From Rhytidiadelphus loreus (lineage: Eukaryota; Streptophyta; Bryopsida; Hypnales; Hylocomiaceae), in contig OX344764.1 of the NCBI GenBank assembly GCA_947034895.1, positions 24,428,001 through 24,492,000 on the forward strand: a stretch of 64,000 nt of DNA, given 5' to 3'. A program made the translations under genes and the position numbers. Shown piece by piece: positions 22,382-34,262 of this stretch. Within the stretch, counting starts at the first letter, position 1. Each line of letters begins with the position of its first letter. A model generated the notes under the pieces. It saw only the letters and a list, made by a program, of their open reading frames with translations. It was not told the DNA's origin and did not search any database.

Positions 22382-25047
22382 ATGGGAGGAATGCGGTGGG
22401 GCGATGCGGCGGAGGAGGACGACGGACTGGAGGGCGTGTTGCCGCCCACCCAAGTCATCGGCCCCGATGAGAAGGGTGTGAAGATCATCATTGAGTGGCG
22501 GAAGAATGAGGAAGGCATTCGCACCAAGGTCACCCAGACGGTGCGCGTGAAGAAGCAGGTATGGCAGTTTTAGGGTTTGGGCGAGAGATTTAGGGTTTGG
22601 GGGGTATGGATACTCGTTTCGTCACTTTCACCAATGTGCAGGAGTGTGCTTTCAGTAAGAGATCACTCAGTACAGATCACTGGAGAGATCAGTTTGGATT
22701 ACAATGGCGAAACTCTGTTGAGATCAAGTTGTTTTATCGCTCAGTGGGTGATGATTTCTTGTGCAATCATTCGAATGGGAGGTTGTAGAATACTTTTCAA
22801 TGGACAGTAGACAACCTCATTTCCATTCGTAGAGGATTCTATTTGCGTCACTTTAAGCGTTTTACCATATGGAGGAGTGTTTTGGGAGGAGGTCACCACA
22901 GAGATGTGGAGAGATTGCTTTGGTGCACTTCCGTTCCATTTCTATTACAAGACTAGACAACTTGATTTCCTTTTAAAGATGAGTGGTTATACACTTTTTT
23001 TAGGCAATTCATAATTTCTTTCACCCCGCTTGCTAGTTGAGGGCCAACCAAGTTTATTGGAAGAGATGCGTTGCAGGGGTCAGGTCTTTAACCGTTATAG
23101 AATTCTCTACCTTGCTTTACTCCTGACCAGTGAGTATTGAGAACATATGTATTAATTTGAGTCTTGAGAACTATGTATTAAGAGCATTGTATTGAGAACT
23201 ATGTAATAATCTGAACAGGTGAAGAAGCTGAATCCTGCTGCGATTCGGAGGCGCACGTTGAAGAAGTTCGGTGATGCTGTGGGTCAAAATGCGTCAGAAA
23301 ATCTAACGGTTGTGTCCACTGAGGAAATCTTCCTGGAGAGGACGAGACCTGCAGGAGCTAAGGCAGAGCCTGAGAAGGGGGCTGACCTAGCTAGCCTTGG
23401 AAATGCGTCGCTTATTGTATGTAGGACTTGTGGAAAGAAGGGAGATCATTGGACTTCCAAGTGTCCGTTCAAGGAGTTGGCTGCTACCAAGGGTTTCGCT
23501 GTGGGAGGCGAGAAGCCACCTACTGATGACGACATGGGAGGCCCAGGTATGAGTTTCTTATGCCATCATTCAAAGTGGGAGGTTGCTGAAAGTAGACAAG
23601 CCCGTTTCCATTCAAAGATCATTGACCGTAGGCGTTCAGCATTCAAAAATAAGAGTTATTGCCAAATCTACTAGCGTTGTTTATTTAATTTATCAGACGC
23701 TTGTTTCATACATAGAACAAAAGCATTTTTTTTAGTAGCAATTATTACAAAGTAAATCCAAACCGAGAAGTCGCCCACTGACAATGATTTGGGAATTCCA
23801 GGTATGTCCGGTGGAGCGAAGGGCTCGTCTTATGTGCCGCCGAGCATGCGGTCAGGAGGCAAAACAAACGAAGGAGAGAGCATGCGACGTGGGAGAGACG
23901 ACAATTCCATCCGGGTTACCAACTTGTCAGAAGATACCCGTGAGCAGGATCTGCAGGAGTTGTTTCGACCGTTTGGTGCTATTTCTCGTATTTACGTTGC
24001 CTTTGATCGTGAGACTGGTCTCAGCCGTGGCTTTGCTTTCATCAATTTCGTCAACAGGTACGGTTTTCTGTTCAATGTCTCACCGTTTGACTGTTTAGAT
24101 TAGTTTACTCTCGACCCTCTCTACTTGCACTGTGTAACGTAGCAACACCAATCTGCAGCTGAAATAGTTTCCAGTCCAGTATGAGATCGAGTTCATTTTT
24201 TAATGTTCGTGTTAGACATTGAAACACAGTTTAGCATATATATATTCTATGGATATAATATGAATAAGCTATGAGTTTTCAAAGTCTTTACAAAAAACCA
24301 ACCCTAGGCTCTGCTGGTCAGGTAGTGCACATCCTCATTACCAATATCTGCATTGTAGCCGCTCGCGTTTGGGGTTTAGGGTTTCTTTTGGGTGTTTCTA
24401 CCTTAAATTATCCATTCCCTGTAATCTCTTATATTGTGTACAAATCCGACTGGATAACTGCCCCGCCTAGCCCATTTTTACCCCCGAAGCAGTGCAACTA
24501 GAGCGGGCTTGAGTGTGTACTTGTTCCAAGTGGGGTCTTTTAGCAGTGTGACGATGCCCATCACTCGCAACAAGTAACAAGTGTCGTCGAATTAATTATG
24601 CCGGAGTTAACAATAACTGTTGACGGAGATGCCACAGACCTGGAGTTACTTGTGGCTCGTTTGCATTTGAGCATAGAAAGGGCTATCTATTTTATTCATT
24701 CCGTCTAGATTTTCCTCACATCGGAATACCACAGAAGTTATTTCAATGCTTATAGTTGCCTATTCAGGCTCATGATTAAAGAATGCATTTTAATTTGCCG
24801 AACTGCAAAATCCTGTTCGAGAGAAGTTGTTTCAGCTGCAAGTTTCCATTAAGACTCTCTATGCAGAAACTGCTTTGGTGAGATCAGGATCACTGTTTCC
24901 TATTAGAGTTGAATCTTAAGCTAAGGAGTTGCTCTCATTGTCTGCAGGGATGATGCGATTCGTGCAATCAACAAGTTGGACGGTTATGGATATGATAACC
25001 TTATTTTGCGTGTGGAGTGGGCAACTCCCAGGGCTGACAGATCTTAG
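22382..25047 (+). CDS. EIF3G: Translation initiation factor eIF3 subunit G
   Basis: This subunit of the cytosolic eIF3 complex helps recruit mRNA and scan on the 40S ribosome. Four exons join in phase: 22382-22558, 23219-23546, 23802-24057 and 24948-25047, giving about 286 residues, close to plant eIF3g at about 290. The N-terminal part has the family block LPPTQVIGPDEKGVKIIIEW and later VVSTEEIFLERTRPAGAKAE. A zinc knuckle CRTCGKKGDHWTSKC has its ligands at residues 127, 130, 136 and 141. YVPPSMR precedes a C-terminal RNA recognition motif at about 203-282, with RNP2 IRVTNL and RNP1 RGFAFINF, ending LILRVEWATPRADRS. The start ATG at 22382 gives MGGMRWGD, which matches the family's acidic N-terminus; a second ATG four codons on is possible. 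Intron 2 is flanked by duplicated exon sequence, discussed in the findings. Confidence 0.95.
23509..23808 (+). repeat. Duplicated exon end around eIF3g intron 2
   Basis: The last 38 coding bases of exon 2 (23509-23546, GAGAAGCCACCTACTGATGA onward) are repeated with changes at 23764-23801, just before exon 3 (GAGAAGTCGCCCACTGACAA onward). Both copies end CCAGGTATG. The intron runs exactly from the AG/GT of the first copy to the AG/GT of the second. Confidence 0.75.
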
Positions 25048-27627
25048 AGGTTTCTAGGCTTGTGCAATTCTGAAGCAACACTGAGAATTTCTGTTTTCAA
25101 ACTTGGAGCTTGTTTGTAGAAAGCTTCAATTATATCTAGATTCTGGACCCCCTTTTTTCCCCTCCTTTGTTGTTACTGCAGATCAATAATATCTGCCCAC
25201 GTGTGCTTGGTTCTCTCCAGTTATTTTTGTACCTGCGGAAAAGTTACTATCTAGGTGCTATCGTAGTAGTTATCGGGAATTTCTGGACGATTCTTTTGCG
25301 CCAATAGTGCTGTTTCAGTTTTAGTGAATGACTCGCTTGCTCTTGATACCCATCATCTGTTATATTGTAGATAGGTTGAACTTTAACTTACATACACTCC
25401 TTTAGATTTTTTGAGTTTGTGAGGTTCTCTATTGATTAGGTGCAGCCGCATTAGTTGGGTATCAATGGGCCCGTAGTTCTAGAAAGTGTTTTTTTTTAAC
25501 TTGTTAATTCCCGAGCAGCAGCCCTGCAACCCTAAGGATCTCCGTTTAATCATTCATTATCGAAAACTGATTGATCTATTCATTTTTAATTCTTTAAAGT
25601 GAAAATAGGCTTTAATGCTCAACCACAATGTAGAATCCTATGTGAGAGCTTGAGCGATGAAAACTGCCGAAATATCTTATGCCAGGCGTCGTGTGCTGCG
25701 CAACTCCCTACTAATTTGGATATTCAAGGTACAGTACTGTACAATAAGAGTTCATTCTCACTGTGCTGCCTTTGTATCCTTGTTTTTTATTTTTTATTCA
25801 GTTCAGTTCCATAGAAGCTAAGCTACATACTGTAACTTACATTCATTGTGCAACAATGTGCCCAGAAAACTAAATTGACAAGTTATTGTCGTTGCATTCA
25901 TTGTCCACAACGTTTTGGTATCAGCCAGAGGGATCTCTTTATTTTTGTCTCTTTTATTGGAATAGTAAAAGCGATGTTCATGGTTCCAATTTAATACAAG
26001 CAACTGTGTCCCTCTGTCACCCTTGCCAATCGGTTATCCTCGAAGTGGATTGATCATGTCACATTGAATGACGGAAGATGCTTATCATCACAGACAATTT
26101 TTATCCTTGGATTGATTCTTCAAGAACTAAGTCCACTGCTAAATAAATCGATGAATTTGGGAAGATCAGTTTCAAGTTTTTCCTTGTTTGGTCTGCCTGG
26201 GGGAAGGCCCTTGAGGGCAGCCCAAACTTGATAAAAAAAAAATCGTGAGAGTATGTGATAAAGTGCAACTTAGAAGAATAAATTGTAGATGAATTTTGAA
26301 ACAAAAGTTGTAAACTATGAGAGCATCCACCTGGTGGCTCCTTGAAATCCACGCAATAGGAAGATGCCCATATTGGGTTCCCATGATCTTTGGATAGGTT
26401 TGTTCCTCGACCATTCTCAATTGACAAAACATAATTATAGATTAGGCAAAGATTCCAACAATCTAAAATCTCTAAGAATAATATGGGCCATGGAAAGTGA
26501 AGTACATGTATTTAATTTTGAAGATCCTTTGTTAAATTTGTCATTTAACTTGCATGGGATAGGACAAAGTAAGGAATTCAACCTCGCTAGGGTCCTTGAC
26601 AAAGCTCTCTAGCAAACCGTTGTACGGACCTCTCACCTATTGATCATAAATTATCTATAGAGTTAAATCTTAGAGAAAAATATCTTAGAGAAAAAAATGG
26701 ATGGATGAAATTGTGCTTTGTAAAAAGACACATTGGTATTTGCAATGATGAGTTAGATCAACCGCTACATCTTCATTCCTATCATCACATTTTTGACAAA
26801 TCCAACTTTACAAAAAAAGAAAATCACTCCCCTGCTCATCAAAACTTTAAACCACGTCCATCAGACAACTACAAGTCTCAAACAGATTAATATTCTTTCT
26901 AAATGACGATCATGGCTAGGATCATCAAGTTGTTTAGATTATCAAGTTGTCTAGAGTTCACCTTTTCAAGTTGATATTTCAAACTAAGTCATTTCATGTC
27001 AACATCAAAAAAGAGTCCAAATTTATCTTCTTTCTTTCCCACGATGAAAAAATGAAAACTTTGACCCCAAAAAACATGAAGAAATAAAGTCTATTGTTGT
27101 CTAGAGAAGTTGTATTAACTACGCCATGTAGAAAGAAAGCAAGTGCCCCCCTAGTTGTTGTATCGTGTCGGACAGAGGTCGACAACACAACATGGGAGGG
27201 TTTTAATGCTCGCCAAGCAGCGGGCCATTCAAATCCAGCTTGTTTCACTAGACAGTCTCTTTGTGAAGGTCAAGACAGACATGTTCCATCGCACGATGCA
27301 ATTTGAACATCAATATTATGCAAGCTTGTCCATCATTCATCATTTATTATTTTGAACATATTATGCAACTGAAACTTGTCCATCATTTATTAATTAACTT
27401 ACATCCAAATTTGAGTTCCTCTGAAACTGGGTAGCAGAACAGAAAGCAAATGGAGATGGATGGAGAGACTAATATTAAAAAAGAAAAATATATATAATCA
27501 TTGATGTTTATTTGTGGTAACTTACAAGAGATGGACTCTCATTGAAAGGGGTGGGAGACATGTGATGAAAGATTCCGTTGGAACGGAGTTTGGGTTTTGT
27601 GGAAACCAAGTCAACCCGGCACTCCAC
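25048..27627. other. 3' flank of eIF3g and intergenic DNA
   Basis: The first few hundred bases probably contain the eIF3g 3' untranslated region. The remainder has short frames on both strands with no family resemblance, and a 26200-26640 patch of mixed composition that could be old transposon debris. I found no paired long terminal repeats or retroelement domains. Confidence 0.45.
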
Positions 27628-27879
27628 TAAGAGCATCGCCACCAATTGCACCCCAAATGAGCATTGTACCCAAAAGTGGCGAGGGCTTTGGAGTCCCGTG
27701 AGATGTGGTTGTGCCGTGATCACATAGTGATCCCCAACAACAACCCTCTAAAATTGGATTGAGTATAAGTTTTTAAGTGCCACCAAGGCACCGGACATTG
27801 TGGCTTATTTTTGGAGCTAAAAATTTTAAGATTGAGTTTTTTGTTGAACATTGCAATGGATCTATGGATTAAAAATAAA

Positions 27880-28345
27880 AACTTTATCTTGTACCCCACA
27901 TGAACACATGGTAATGAATTAAAAATAAAACTTTTTATCTTGTACCCCACATGAACACATAGTAATGGATTAAAAATAAAACTTTTTATTTTGTATCCCA
28001 CATGAACACATAGTAATGGATTAAAAATAAAACTTTTTATCTTTTACTCTATATGAACATATACTAATGGATTAAAAATAGAAGGTTTATCTTTTACATT
28101 AAAGGTATGTATAACACATACATGTACTTGTTAATATTTGTAGAACTTATAATTTTAAGTTTGAACACATACTAATGGATTAAAAATAAAACTTTTTATT
28201 TTTGTATCCCACACGAACACATAGTAATGGATTAAAAATAAAACTTTTTATTTTGTATCCCACACGAACACATAGTAATGGATTAAAAATAAAACTTTTT
28301 ATCTTGTACTCTATATGAACATATACTAATGGATTAAAAATAGAA
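27880..28345. repeat. 51-base tandem repeats in Harbinger-like copy 1
   Basis: Units read TTGTACCCCACATGAACACA then TAGTAATGGATTAAAAATAA. They run in two blocks (about 27880-28090 and 28165-28345), separated by a spacer with TTAATATTTGTAGAACTTA. The period of 51 is a multiple of three, so the minus-strand frame stays open by arithmetic. Confidence 0.75.
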
Positions 28346-28480
28346 GGTTTATCTCTTACATTACCTAACATATACATATACTTGTTAATATTTATAGAAC
28401 TTCTAATTTTAAGTTTGAATGAAATCTTATATAATGTTATGTTTTTATATAAAAAGTCTTTTATTATTTTTCATGTCCCT

Positions 28481-28653
28481 CAAGAGTGTGATGTGTGCAT
28501 TGAAAAGTTTTGGTTTCAAAGCGTCCACACATTCTTGAGAGTACACGTGGAAAAAAGTCTTGTTCCTCAAGAGTGTGATGTGTGCGTTGAAAAGTTTTGG
28601 TTTCAAAGCGTCCACACATTCTTGAGAGTACACATGGAAAAAAGTTTTGTTTG
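28481..28653. repeat. 87-base tandem duplication
   Basis: A unit starting CAAGAGTGTGATGTGTG and containing GGTTTCAAAGCGTCCACACA occurs at 28481 and again at 28568 with very few changes. Copy 2 of the parent element has only one such unit, so the duplication is private to copy 1 and probably recent. Confidence 0.75.
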
Positions 28654-29067
28654 CATTGTAGTGCTTTATGATGTGTGTCTCCAAAAATTCCCACTCTTCT
28701 GTCCAGTCCCTTGCTTCGGATCCTATGAAATGTGTAAAAAAGAAAAACAAAGTTGCTTCTCCTCTGTCTCATAAAAGTTCTTCTCTTTCTTTGCACACCC
28801 CCACCCCCCTCCCCCCTCCATTGCTTCCATGTTGACATCCATTGAGGGAATAGTCTATGTTGACTAAGAATCTAAAATACCGTGAGTTGTAATACTACCC
28901 TCTACAAAGGCCCTCCCTTGCCGTGGAATTGTGAATGTGACGTGATGGACGCCAAAATTTATACCGTAATGTGTTGTTGGTGTGGAGCCGTTTCCTGTTA
29001 AAAAGGCACGCCAAAGATGGAGTACCGTTGCCAAGAATGTTAAACAGTACTGGTGGCGATGCTCTAA

Positions 29068-30441
29068 GAGCATCGCCACCAGTTGCACTCCAAATGACCA
29101 TTGTACCCAAAAGTGGCGAGGGCTTTGGAGTCCCGTGAGATGTGGTTCCCCACCAACAACCCTCTAAATTGGATTGACCATAATTTTTCAAGTGCCACTA
29201 AGGCACCGGACAATGTGGCTTATTTTTTGAGCTACAAATTTTAGGATTGAGTTTTTTGTTGAATAGTGCAATGGATATGTGGATTAAAAATAAAAAAATT
29301 TAATCTTGTACCCCACATGAACACATAGTAATGGATTAAAAATAAAACTTTTAATCTTGTACCCCACATGAACACATAGTAATGGACTAAAAATAAAACT
29401 TTTTATCTTGTACCCCACATGAACACATAGTAATGGACTAAAAATAAAACTTTTTATCTTGTACCCCACATGAACACATAGTAATGAACTAAAAATAAAA
29501 CTTTTTATCTTGTATCCCACATGAACACATAGTAATGGACTAAAAATAAAACTTTTTATCTTGTACCCCACATGAACACATAGTAATGGACTAAAAATAA
29601 AACTTTTTATCTTGTACCCCACATGAACACATAATAGTGGACTAAAAATAAAAGGTTTATCTTTTACATTAAAGGTATGTATAACATAAACATGTACTTG
29701 TTAATATTTATAGAACTTATAATTTTAAGTTTGAATGAAATCTTATATAATGTTATGTTTTTATACAAAAAGTCTTTTATTATTTTTTCCATCCTTCAAG
29801 AGTGTGGTGTGTGCATTGAAACTTTTGGTTTCAAAGCGTCCACATATTCTTGAGGGTACACATGGAAAAAAGGCTTGTTCGTGTTGTAGTGCTCCATGAT
29901 GTGTCTCTAAAAATTTCCACTATTCTGTCCAGTCCCTTACTTTGGGTTTTATAAGGCTGTGAAATGTGTAAAAAAGAAAAACAAAGTTGCTTCTCCTCCA
30001 CCTCACAAAAGTTTGCAAAACTTTCCCAAATAATATGAATTTTTTTAGATCTCTAAAAAATAAAATAAAAATTTGTCTTTCATATGTAGCTGTTTAATCA
30101 ATGTAATGATTAGAATAGCACATCTACTAAAAAAAGAGCATATAGTTGCTTGTCCTCATTCTCACAAAAGTTCTTCCCCTTCTTCGCACCCCCCATTATC
30201 CTCCATTGTATCCACGTCAACATCCACTGTGCCCACAGTCTTCATTGACCAAGTTAGCGTTGAGTGTAATATTGCCCTCTACAAAGGCCCTTCGTTGCCG
30301 GGCAAATGTAGAAGCGACGGGATGAACGGCAAAAATAGTACCATGACGTGATGTTGGTGTGGAGCCATTTTCCGCTACCCAAGCACAGCAAGTGTTGTGT
30401 ACCGTTGCCAAGACCTTTGGATACAACTAGTGGCAATGCTC
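29068..30441. mobile_element. PIF/Harbinger-like non-autonomous element, copy 2
   Basis: It starts GAGCATCGCCACCAGTTG and ends with the near complement CAACTAGTGGCAATGCTC, with TAA on both sides (29065-29067 and 30442-30444). It has the same internal order as copy 1: a CCAAATGACCATTGTACCCA block, 51-base repeats, a TTTCAAAGCGTCCACA block, then a GGTGTGGAGCC block near the right end. The two copies share the middle TAA and lie head to tail. Confidence 0.75.
29278..29645. repeat. 51-base tandem repeats in Harbinger-like copy 2
   Basis: About seven near-identical units with the spacing of 51 bases, differing mainly by ATGGATT versus ATGGACT. Low divergence suggests recent array expansion. The open minus-strand frame encodes a repeated GYKIKSFIFSPLLCVHV and is an artefact of the period. 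Confidence 0.8.
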
Positions 30442-30959
30442 TAAGCTTTGAAGAAGAGACAAACTTCTCTCGTATTTGGGGGAATGTCTTTCGAACCATC
30501 CTCAATGCAACTTTATTGCCTAGTGTTTTATCCCCGCAAAAAACACTGGGATTTTTTATTTGTTGTATATGATAAAATTTGCAAATTCTAAATTCACATT
30601 TGCAATCAGAGGCCCCCAAATAAGCTTGAAGAAGATATGAAATACAAAATTTATGTAGTAGAAAATAGGGGGCAATTTTTACATCATTAGATGAGATTCA
30701 GCTTCTCTATAACGCCACAAGTTTCTTCAAGTTCTTAGATTGTGGGAACTCAGCCACAGCAATAGTTTGGTGTGGCAAAGCGACTACTACATCAAAAAAA
30801 TTATTTTTAAAAATTTAAAAATTTATTCTTTATTATATCTTAATCTAACCAATAGTAGTTGGTTCCTAGCATGGAGAACTAGCTTGAAACAACCTTCCAA
30901 TGCAGCTAAAAATCATCTAATATTACCCTCATTTCAAACTTAAGGATAGACGGATTGTT

Positions 30960-31077
30960 AACAATTATTGTGCGGTCAGTGTGTTTTTACGCACTAATTT
31001 TAGTGCATAAAAACACACTGAGTCAGTGCGATTATGGTACGAACCCATGAAACAACAAAAACCGCACAATAATTGTT
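30960..31077. repeat. Nested hairpin element with 17-base perfect ends
   Basis: AACAATTATTGTGCGGT at 30960-30976 is perfectly complementary to ACCGCACAATAATTGTT at 31061-31077. Directly inside the left arm is a second hairpin (30977-31019) built on CAGTGTGTTTTTA and TAAAAACACACTG. The total length is 118 bases. No clear target duplication was found. Confidence 0.7.
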
Positions 31078-32781
31078 GCCAAATCGTAGGGTCTAAACTT
31101 TGTGATGGGGCAATACATGGATCAATCTTACTTGGCCCTAACTAGCTAGCCAAAAATATGACTTTTGACAAACATCCAATTAAAAACAAAATGTATCATC
31201 ATTGGGAGCAATGTTCGGGGGAGAACCACCAATGTTCTTTTAGGCAATTGTAATGGGATTTTGAATCATCTTAGCATGCATTTTGGAGACATTGTATGAA
31301 TGAACTATAAATTTTCAAACCTTTACATACAAGTGTACCTATATTTGACTCTAAACAATTATGTTATATAATATACATTTTGGGCAAGAATCTTGGTAGG
31401 TTGGCTTTTGTAATTGGACCAAAATTTAAAGTACTTTACTATTCTTTGTCAAGAATGGTCATGTACAATTCAATCATATGAGTCTAAGTTTGCTAGATAC
31501 TACAATTGTTTTTGAGATATTCTTTGAAATTGAAAAAATACTTCTATGATTTCTTGATGTAAAGATTGGAATTTTTTTAAAGTTTTGATCAAATATATTT
31601 TTCACTAAACCAAACAAAGAACTATAATATGCAATGTTTATTGCAATGTAGGGTAATTGTATCTTTATAATGAAAATTAAAGATGTGTCATATGTTCTTT
31701 AATTTACACTAAATTTGATTGTAAACTATGCAAATAGTGCAAACATATATTGCTTTTCAATATAAAATACAATTATGCATAACATAAATTTTTAATCAAG
31801 ATTAAAAAATCCTATTGAGGATAAGGGGAATACAAAAGTTATATAGAAGTCATGTTCTTGTCATAGATATACATGGATATGTGTTTAGTTTCTTAACCCC
31901 AAGTAGTCCGGAATCTCTTATTTACAAACCTACACACATTTTCTAGTACAAAGAGTGCAAATTTCATGAGTGGATACTTGTGTTTACTTATATTCTAGGC
32001 ATATTTGTGTAGATTTTATTTAGTACCTTATCCTTGTATACCAAGGTTAAATTTTTGAAATAAATATGTTACATAGACTTGGCCCATATGTGCATATGGA
32101 TCTCCCCTTTCTATAGTGATAAAAGTGTTACATTTATTTAAGAACATGACATAAAAAAACATATGTCCAAAACGCATTTTCAATTGGAAAATACTAAGAA
32201 ATACAAATATTATGGACATGGTCTAACCTTATTTCTTGTGTCACAAACCCCTATAGACTAAGATTGAGTGAAACATGGTGACATATACACAACAAAGATT
32301 GACCATGGATTCATTACACCTATATAATTCCACATTAAAACACAAAAAGACACCTTATACTAGTCTATATTTAGCAAAAATATTTTAATCTCGTGTGCCT
32401 AGGTTGGTGGTCATTGTGATTATCCATAGATAAAAGGGGACCCTATTCATCTACAAAAGAAGGTCAACCCATTTGCACTATCAAACCTAGGGACACTTAG
32501 AAAATACATAATTATGTAGAACATATTTTTTCTTATATTCACATTTTATGAATCCAAATTTAGATACTTTGAGCCCAAAACTAAACTACTTTGCAGTGAT
32601 TGCATGAAGATCCTTACCACCTTCCAACAAGAATGATAAAAGTTGACAATTCAATTCAACTCTCACATAGATGTACAAAAGTCTCCCACCTCCAAGTACT
32701 TATGAGTTTGGAGTTAACCTTTAAAAGATGGATTGGTGGCCGAGGAAAATTATCCCTTTGGTTATTGTGTGAATGATTTGT
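31078..32781. other. AT-rich intergenic DNA
   Basis: No supported gene, RNA or element. Frames are short and biased toward Phe/Ile/Lys/Asn, as random AT-rich DNA gives. Confidence 0.6.
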
Positions 32782-33556
32782 TTAACCTCTAAAGGACAAT
32801 TGTCTGTTAAACAGACAATTGAAAATCCAGGTAGGTCCTATGAAGTCAATTTTGGTTGGATGTTCACAAAATTTTGACACAAGGTGTGAACATGTACCTT
32901 CTTAGTGGTGATTTAATTTGTTTTCCAATTGGGTGCCCAAATCAAAAGTTATGTTGCCCTGAACTTTTCTAACAACTCGGGTAGCTTCGGGCAGCTTTTG
33001 CAAAACTCCTCCTTTATTCCTCCTTTACTCCTCCTTTATTCCTCCTTTACTCCTCCTTTGGCAAGTATATAACCTACATGATACAAGATGAAAATGTAAA
33101 AAGAAATAACCATGTGTAGTGTAAAAATCTCACTCTAGGAAGAGCTAAAGGTTGTTGGCCCTGTTGGGCATGGTGGAAAAAAAACACTTTTTTTTCTAAC
33201 TTCAATTGTTATAATCTTTCAATCCGTGCTATCAAAGTTTCTGAAATTTTTTCCACACATTCCCCATAGTAGTCTAGTGAATATTTGTATAGTTGAAATT
33301 CGAAAAAAAAAAATTCTTTTTTTTTTCATTTTTTTTCACTACCTTAAAAAGTGACAGTTCTTCATAATTTCTACCCAAAACATGCCTCCAAACTTTAAGG
33401 GTTAAAAAATTGTAGAAGCACTTATTGGAAGTCAAAGTCCCCTCTTCTTTCCACACCAAAATTCTAAGTTTGAATAGTTACACCTCTGTCCTAGTAGAAG
33501 GATTCTTTATCATCTATCGGACCAAAAAACATCCCCGTCGGCGTTTTAAGGGTTAA
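32782..33556. mobile_element. TTAA-flanked element, copy C
   Basis: The left end reads TTAA then CCTCTAAAGGAC; the right end reads GTTTTAAGGG then TTAA. Internal words TACATGATACAAGATG, AGTGTAAAAATCTCACTC and ATAATCTTTCAAT recur in order in the 36426-37298 copy, so these two are one subfamily. It carries an internal CTCCTTTATTCCTCCTTTA array. Confidence 0.7.
33006..33059. repeat. 20-base microsatellite-like repeat
   Basis: The unit CTCCTTTATTCCTCCTTTAC is repeated about two and a half times without change. It lies inside the TTAA-flanked copy C and is absent from the related copy at 36426. Confidence 0.75.
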
Positions 33557-34262
33557 TATATAAGTAGAGTGAAATGTTGATATTATTCATGCATGGCTGT
33601 TCCATGTCGCCAGTAGCATGTGAGAGGAAAAAACTGAGATGCTCTTGCCGGCCAAAGCTTGATTAATAAGTTCCCCGTACTTGATAAGAGTTGACAAAAC
33701 TGAAGCAAGGAACAAAAAAATAAAATTTGTTTAGCGTAAGCTCAGATGATGATAAGTTGCCACACAACCACTCACTGATCACCCATTCCCCCGAATTTGA
33801 CTTATTTAGGCCCCCCACCCTCGCCCCTTCCCCGCCCGCCACGCGACCAACCACGGAACAGCCATCCCGGACGACGGACCACGGAGTAATGGAATGGGAC
33901 CCGCCACCCAAGGCAGGCCAGTGAGAAGGCTGACATGGCACTGGGTCTGGGCTGGGTCACATGCCAATCGGAGCCCTCGGGAGGCTCCTACAACAACCCC
34001 AGAGAACCAGCTTTGGGAATTGAGCCCCGCCGCAGTTGGACCCGCCCAGTATGACTGGAGTCATCTTGCATATAAGATGGGTTACCCCCAATAAAAACCC
34101 GCCCCACTTTGGGCTCCTGTGCCTAGTTACTATTATTAGACTTGTCAATTTTCATTGATTTTTTTTTGTTGGCAAGTGAAAGGAGGTTTCAACACACCAA
34201 AGAGCGCAATATTTGGATATTGTATGCAAAAGTTATGAAGGATTTAAAAAATAATAATTTAA
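33557..34262. other. GC-rich island without an assigned gene
   Basis: From about 33780 to 34120 the DNA is clearly GC-richer than its surroundings. It contains CCGCCACCCAAGGC and a TATA-like CATATAAGATGG near 34069. Frames on both strands are short with no family resemblance. It could be a promoter remnant or part of an unrecognised transposon terminus. The 3' side holds a reverse copy of the dispersed repeat. Confidence 0.35.
34160..34245 (-). repeat. Dispersed repeat, copy 2 (reverse orientation)
   Basis: Read on the minus strand it gives CCTTCATAACTTTTGCATAC, then AATATCCAAATATTGCGC and a CCTCCTTTCACTTGCCAACA block. This matches 3384-3505 and 56945-57065. Confidence 0.65.

Larger units (their letters stand above)
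27631..29064. mobile_element. PIF/Harbinger-like non-autonomous element, copy 1
   Basis: Ends are inverted: GAGCATCGCCACCA at the left and TGGTGGCGATGCTC at the right. Each is flanked by TAA (27628-27630 and 29065-29067). TAA/TTA target duplication with GAGCATC-type termini fits the PIF/Harbinger (Tourist-like) superfamily. The 1.43-kb body holds 51-base tandem units and an 87-base tandem duplication, and no transposase. Confidence 0.75.

Noticed and set aside
27720..29622. Minus-strand frames encoding repeated GYKIKSFIFSPLLCVHV, resembling a repeat protein
   Set aside because: The repeat period is 51 bases, so the frame stays open by arithmetic. The DNA lies inside transposon-like elements and has no start, splice or domain support.
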